NCBI RefSeq assembly: GCF_019973735.1
Contig: NZ_AP024463.1
Location: 2,356,001 to 2,420,000 of the forward strand
Origin: Arachnia rubra
Lineage (GTDB): Bacteria; Actinomycetota; Actinomycetes; Propionibacteriales; Propionibacteriaceae
Length of the DNA stretch: 64,000 nt
Direction: 5' to 3'
Position numbers and translations under genes: made by a program
Shown here: piece after piece, positions 59,887-64,000 of the stretch
How the letters are laid out: the number at the start of each line of letters is the position of its first letter
Numbering within the stretch: position 1 is the stretch's first letter
The notes under the pieces: generated by a model
What the model saw: the letters and a program-made list of their open reading frames with translations, nothing else
Databases searched by the model: none
What the model was told of the DNA's origin: nothing

Positions 59887-60936
59887 GTGACAAAGACCAG
59901 CATCAGGGAACGTCCGGTCCGGCGCTCTCGCAGGCAGTCTGGCTCCCTTCGTGTCCTGGCCTTCCTGCTGGCGGTCCTGGTCCTGGCCGTGCTGATCACC
60001 GAGAGCCTAGCCCTGGGATCGCGGGAACTGGCCCCAGCCGAGGTCTGGCAGGGTCTCCTGGCCCACGACAACTCGGTGGCCAGCAAGGTCATCTGGGGGC
60101 TGCGCATCCACCGCACCATCCTCGCAATCGTGGTGGGGGCTTCCCTGGCGGTGGCCGGGGTCGTCATGCAGGCCCTCACCCGCAACCCCCTGGCGGAGCC
60201 GGGGATCCTGGGCGTCAATGCGGGCGCATCCCTGGCGGTGGTGACGGCCATCGGCGGGTTCGGCTTCACCGCAGTGAACCAGTATCTGCCGTTCGCCTTC
60301 GCAGGCGCGGCCACGGCGGCGCTGGTCGTCCACCTGATGGCACGCCGCTCAGCTGATGCGGGAGCGGCGCGGCTGGTGCTCGCTGGCGTGGCGCTGGGCG
60401 CCAGTCTCTCGTCGATCACCGGCACCATCACCATGTACAACAGCAAGATCTTCGACTCCTATCGCTTCTGGGTGGTGGGCTCTCTGGAGAACCGGGACCT
60501 GGAGGTCCTGCTCTGGGTGGCCCCTTTCCTGGTGGTCGGCTTGATCCTGGCGCTGGCATCGGCACACAGCCTCAACGCTCTGACCCTCGGCGATGAGCAG
60601 GCGACGGCGCTCGGGGTGAATCTCACCGTGGTGCGGGGCGGCGCCTTCGCCGCGATCACCCTGCTGTGTGGGGCGGCCACGGCAGCGGTTGGCCCGATCA
60701 CGTTCATCGGCCTGGTGGTTCCGCATGTGGTCCGCATGCTGATCGGAGCCGACCAGCGGCGCCTGCTGGTGTGGTCGGTCGTGGCGGGAGCCGGGCTCCT
60801 GCTGCTGGCGGACGTGGTGGGCAGGCTCCTGATCCGTCCCACCGAACTGGAGGCGGGAATCGTCACGGCCTTCATCGGAGCGCCCGTGCTGCTGGTGCTG
60901 GCCATCACCCACAGGACGGGCAGGGGGATCGCATGA
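59887..60936 (+). CDS. FecCD-type siderophore permease 1
   Basis: The GTG start is 6 bp after the iron box. The 349-residue protein has about ten helices; GLRIHRTILAIVVGASLAVA, GVVMQALTRNPLAEPGILGV and GPITFIGLVVPHVVRMLIGA are family motifs. It dimerises with the second permease. The stop overlaps the next start (ATGA). Confidence 0.92.
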   Translation: MTKTSIRERPVRRSRRQSGSLRVLAFLLAVLVLAVLITESLALGSRELAPAEVWQGLLAHDNSVASKVIWGLRIHRTILAIVVGASLAVAGVVMQALTRNPLAEPGILGVNAGASLAVVTAIGGFGFTAVNQYLPFAFAGAATAALVVHLMARRSADAGAARLVLAGVALGASLSSITGTITMYNSKIFDSYRFWVVGSLENRDLEVLLWVAPFLVVGLILALASAHSLNALTLGDEQATALGVNLTVVRGGAFAAITLLCGAATAAVGPITFIGLVVPHVVRMLIGADQRRLLVWSVVAGAGLLLLADVVGRLLIRPTELEAGIVTAFIGAPVLLVLAITHRTGRGIA

Positions 60937-61997
60937 GCTCAGGACCAGCTGCGACTCTCGGTACGCCTGCCGGTTACCGCCGGATCGGTGGCCGCGTCAA
61001 CCTTCTCGTGCACTGGCGTTCCCTGGCGGTATCCGGGGTCGCGTTCGTGATCATCCTGGTAGGGGCTGTGGCGTCCTTGACCACCGGCACCTACCCGGTG
61101 TCCCTCGACATGCTCCTGGCGATATTCCGCGGCGAGGGTGAGGAGCTGGCCGCGTTCATGGTGCTCGAGCAGCGGTTACCACGGGCGACGGGAGCGATCG
61201 TCATCGGTGGCATGCTCGGTATGTCGGGCGCCATCTTCCAAAGCGTTTCCCGCAACCCCCTGGGCAGCCCCGACATTGTCGGTTTCACACGTGGCGCAAC
61301 GACGGGTGGCCTGCTGGCGATCCTGGTCCTGGCCTCCTCCAGCACATTCGTCACCGGCGCAGGCGCGATCATCGGCGGCGCAGCCACCGCGGCGGTCGTT
61401 GTCCTGTTGACGCTGCGGCGCGGCGTCGGCGGGGACACCCTCGTGCTGACGGGTATCGCGCTGGGCCAGATGCTGGCCTCGCTCAACGACTATCTGCTCG
61501 CCGCGACCGACATCGAATCGGCGGAGGCAGCCAAGACCTGGCAGCACGGCAGTCTCAATGGCATCACCTGGGGAAGCGTCACCCCGCTGCTGATCACGGC
61601 GGTCCTGCTGCTGCCAGTCGGCCTGTGGCTGGCCGGCCCCGGGAGGATCCTCGAGATGGGCGACGACGCCGCAGCCGGGCTCGGCTTGCGGGTCCGCCGG
61701 ACCCGGTCCGTGATGATCGGCTACGGGGTGGTGCTGGCCGCCGTCTGCGTGGCCGCGGCCGGGCCGATCGGTTTCCTGGCCCTGGCTGCTCCCCAACTGG
61801 CAGGAAGAGTGTCGAATTCCGCCGGGATCAGCCTGCTGCCGTCGTTCATGGTGGGAGCGGCCCTGCTGCTCCTGGCCGATTTCACCGCGGGCCGGCTGCT
61901 GAGCCCCTTCCAGATCCCGGTCGGCCTGATCAGCTCAGCTCTCGGCGGTCTATACCTGATGTGGCTGCTCGGGATGGGCGGCCGGCGTCGCGCATGA
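60933..61997 (+). CDS. FecCD-type siderophore permease 2
   Basis: The 354-residue protein starts MSSGPAATLGTPAGYRRIGG (ATGA overlap). Motifs include QRLPRATGAIVIGGMLGMSG and NPLGSPDIVGFTRGATTGGL; the final AAGPIGFLALAAPQLAGRVS is the coupling region. Slightly different from the first, so the importer is a heterodimer of permeases. Confidence 0.92.
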   Translation: MSSGPAATLGTPAGYRRIGGRVNLLVHWRSLAVSGVAFVIILVGAVASLTTGTYPVSLDMLLAIFRGEGEELAAFMVLEQRLPRATGAIVIGGMLGMSGAIFQSVSRNPLGSPDIVGFTRGATTGGLLAILVLASSSTFVTGAGAIIGGAATAAVVVLLTLRRGVGGDTLVLTGIALGQMLASLNDYLLAATDIESAEAAKTWQHGSLNGITWGSVTPLLITAVLLLPVGLWLAGPGRILEMGDDAAAGLGLRVRRTRSVMIGYGVVLAAVCVAAAGPIGFLALAAPQLAGRVSNSAGISLLPSFMVGAALLLLADFTAGRLLSPFQIPVGLISSALGGLYLMWLLGMGGRRRA

Positions 61998-62168
61998 GGT
62001 AACTCACGCTGACTGCGACCGTCCCTCTGATGCGGCCACTCCCATAGATCAGCTGGGCTGGGGACCGTGAGACCTGCGATCGCCCGCTGGGGTCACTGGC
62101 AGCCGGGCCAGTGCACCGGTGGGCCTCTAAGCTGGAGATCCGGACGTGAAGCAACCACGAGGAGCGTC

Positions 62169-63524
62169 ATGACGGTCATCGCCGGCAGGGAACTGCCCGA
62201 CTGGGAGAGAGAGTTTCCACTGCTCCGGGAACTGGTCGAAGGCCGGGAGACAGCATGGTTCAATCCCGGGATCGCATCAGGTGACGAGGCGCTGGCGGGT
62301 GTTGGTCTCACCGTCGCCGACATCGACGATGCCGCTGCCCGGCTCAGGCGTTTCGCCCCTTACATAGCGCAGGTCTTCCCTGGAACCAGGCATGCCGGCG
62401 GAATCATCGAATCACCGCTGTACACGATCCCCGACATGCAGGATGCCCTCAAGGAGCATACGGGAATCCCCATCCCGGGGAGGCTCTGGATGAAGATGGA
62501 CTCCGAGCTACCAGTCTCGGGCTCCATCAAGGCCCGTGGCGGCATCTATGAGGTCCTGTGCCAGGCTGAGCGGATCGCCCTGGCCGAGGGGCTGCTACAG
62601 CAGGGCGACGACTACCGGAAGCTCGACTCCCTCAAGGCCCGGGCCATGTTCTCGGGGTATTCGATAGCCGTTGGCTCCACCGGGAACCTGGGACTGTCGA
62701 TCGGGATCATGGGCGCCCGGCTCGGCTTCAAGGTCACCGTCCACATGTCAGCCGACGCCCGGCCGTGGAAGAAGGAGATGCTCCGTGGTCACGGCGTCGA
62801 GGTGACCGAGCATGAGTCCGACTATTCGGCGGCCGTTGCCGCAGGCCGCGACCAGGCCACCTCTGACCCGTCAGCACACTTCGTCGACGACGAGAACTCG
62901 ACGACTCTGTTCCTCGGGTACGCAGTGGCTGGGCGCCGCCTAGCCGGGCAGCTCCAGGCCCTTGAGGTGCGGGTCGACGAGGAGCATCCCCTCTTCGTCT
63001 ATCTTCCCTGTGGTGTGGGCGGCGGACCCGGCGGGGTCACATTCGGCCTCAAGACCATATTCGGCGATGCCGTCCACCCGGTTTTCGCTGAGCCGGTCCA
63101 CTCCCCCTGCATGCTTCTCGGCGTCCACACCGGCCTGCACGAGACGGTATCAGTGCAGGATTTCGGAATCGACAATGTCACGGCCGCCGATGGACTGGCC
63201 GTCGGACGGCCATCGGGTTTCGTGGGGAGGGCGCTGGAAGCCGCCATCGACGGCTACTACACGGTCAGCGATGCCAGTCTCTACCGTCACCTCGCGCTAC
63301 TTGCCACGACAGAGGACCTGCGGGTCGAACCCTCAGCCGCCGCGGGCCTGCCGGGACCGCAACGGGTCCTGGCCGATACCGCCTATCTGAAACGGGCCGG
63401 GCTCACTCCGCCGGCACTCGCGAAAGCCACCCACCTCGTCTGGGCGACAGGCGGGTCGATGGTGCCTGAGGAGGAGATGAGCAGATATCTCCAGACAGGA
63501 TCTGGGCTGCTCTCAGAAAGCTGA
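62169..63524 (+). CDS. dsdA: D-serine ammonia-lyase
   Basis: The 451-residue PLP enzyme has the lysine that binds the cofactor, Lys121 in SGSIKARGG, and [20 protein letters not shown] with [20 protein letters not shown] and [17 protein letters not shown]. The RBS CGAGGAG supports the ATG at 62169. It converts D-serine to pyruvate and ammonia. Convergent with the CsbD gene and ended by a bidirectional terminator. Confidence 0.92.
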   Translation: MTVIAGRELPDWEREFPLLRELVEGRETAWFNPGIASGDEALAGVGLTVADIDDAAARLRRFAPYIAQVFPGTRHAGGIIESPLYTIPDMQDALKEHTGIPIPGRLWMKMDSELPVSGSIKARGGIYEVLCQAERIALAEGLLQQGDDYRKLDSLKARAMFSGYSIAVGSTGNLGLSIGIMGARLGFKVTVHMSADARPWKKEMLRGHGVEVTEHESDYSAAVAAGRDQATSDPSAHFVDDENSTTLFLGYAVAGRRLAGQLQALEVRVDEEHPLFVYLPCGVGGGPGGVTFGLKTIFGDAVHPVFAEPVHSPCMLLGVHTGLHETVSVQDFGIDNVTAADGLAVGRPSGFVGRALEAAIDGYYTVSDASLYRHLALLATTEDLRVEPSAAAGLPGPQRVLADTAYLKRAGLTPPALAKATHLVWATGGSMVPEEEMSRYLQTGSGLLSES

Positions 63525-63564
63525 ACCACCTCGGGCCAGGCCGGCACTGACCCGAGGAATGAAA

Positions 63565-63602
63565 AAAGGCCGCCGGGACGATCTCGCGTCCCGGCGGCCT
63601 TT
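63565..63602. terminator. Bidirectional terminator between dsdA and the CsbD gene
   Basis: AAAGGCCGCCGGGACG pairs exactly with CGTCCCGGCGGCCTTT around ATCTCG. The flanking A and T runs make it work for both convergent genes. Confidence 0.9.
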
Positions 63603-63612
63603 CATATCAGGC

Positions 63613-63831
63613 TCACTTGCCAGTGAACTTGTCCTTAACTTCCTCGACCTTGTCGGCGACACCGCTCGCGACGTCGCCCAGCTTCTCCTTGGCGCTGTCA
63701 ACGACCTGGCCCAGGCCGCCCTTCACGCGGTCTTCCTGGCCTTCGGCACGGAGGTCCTGGTTACCGAGCGCCTCGCCAGCGCCCTCCTTGACCTTGCCAA
63801 CGGTTTCCTGAAACTTGTCACCGAGTCCCAT
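63613..63831 (-). CDS. CsbD-family small stress protein
   Basis: The 72-residue, charge-rich protein MGLGDKFQETVGKVKEGAGE has the repeating K/E helix pattern of CsbD proteins; GEALGNQDLRAEGQEDRVKG is the family core. CsbD-like proteins rise under general stress. AGGAGG site in front of the ATG at 63831. The last 170 bp of the window show no gene that I can support. Confidence 0.85.
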   Translation of the reverse strand: MGLGDKFQETVGKVKEGAGEALGNQDLRAEGQEDRVKGGLGQVVDSAKEKLGDVASGVADKVEEVKDKFTGK

Positions 63832-64000
63832 TGCATCCTCCTGAATTAGTCGTGTTTGCACTGGTTCTGTTGCCACGCTACAAGGCAATTCGCGATCACC
63901 AAAGCTGTTCCGCCGAGTGTCGGCCCATGTCTGAGGGTCACCGCCCAGGCAGGCGCCCTGGCCACAGAGACCCATCAGTGGGGGCCAGCCGGCAAGCGGA

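Noticed and set aside
1..64000. CRISPR arrays, rRNA genes and intact insertion sequences
   Set aside because: No regularly spaced 25-40 bp repeats, rRNA signatures or complete transposase genes are visible; the only short-period arrays are the 9-bp ones reported.

Overview
The window is high-GC and densely packed, with frequent ATGA/GTGA gene overlaps. Gene content (narGHJI with molybdenum-cofactor genes, a membrane-fused copper nitrite reductase, amylosucrase, an LLM-oxidoreductase/FMN-reductase pair, two siderophore-type ABC systems and a DtxR-like iron box) points to an anaerobe-capable actinobacterium. A Propionibacteriaceae member of the Arachnia/Pseudopropionibacterium type is my best guess; this is inference from gene content, with no 16S in the window.

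Region 1 (1-6.4 kb) is the right end of an integrated element: a serine recombinase cut by the window edge, a NYN-domain protein, a ParA with a ribbon-helix-helix-like partner, a second larger ParA-like ATPase, a tyrosine integrase, and a tRNA 3'-end fragment as the probable attachment site. Its most unusual trait is a set of degenerate 9-bp-period arrays (core near GYTAG) upstream of parA, between genes, and inside the coding sequence of the second ParA-like gene. Region 2 (6.4-10.2 kb) is a lower-GC accessory patch: HTH regulator, AbrB-like/toxin-like pair, an internally duplicated membrane protein, a possible nucleotide-hydrolysing defence effector, and a broken ABC permease.

Region 3 (10.2-22.3 kb) is the most interesting. 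One minus-strand operon encodes a branched-chain-amino-acid-type ABC importer (binding protein, fused LivH-LivM permease, two ATPases), a URO-D-family protein, a urocanase-like enzyme, a DUF917 (S-methyl-thiohydantoin-desulfurase-type) protein and a histidine-ammonia-lyase-like protein lacking the Ala-Ser-Gly of the MIO cofactor. This set matches the logic of ergothioneine or S-methyl-ergothioneine catabolism (trimethylamine elimination, hydration of a thio-substituted urocanate, desulfuration) rather than ordinary histidine degradation. A TetR regulator and alpha/beta hydrolase with a shared palindromic operator lie at its end.

Region 4 (22.7-28 kb) holds amylosucrase, a patatin-like protein and a secreted SH3b protein with a structured leader. 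Region 5 (28-36.4 kb) covers nitrite reduction (membrane-fused NirK, NnrS-like protein, DUF2249) and, divergently, moaE-moaA, a HTH-Mop regulator and modABC. Region 6 (36.4-39.6 kb) is a metal/siderophore ABC importer. Region 7 (39.9-41.6 kb) is a small accessory patch with a decayed DUF6457 copy. Region 8 (41.7-55.8 kb) is a nitrate respiration superoperon: Fe-S-type regulator, narGHJI, DUF6457, moeB-like, moeA, moaC, mobA-DUF6457, moaD, with two narK transporters transcribed divergently. Region 9 (55.8-64 kb) has tRNA-Arg(CCT), the LLM flavin pair, a second siderophore ABC system with an iron box, D-serine ammonia-lyase and a CsbD-like protein. Modules in regions 5 and 8 work together: Mo uptake and cofactor synthesis feed NarGHI, whose nitrite product goes to NirK.
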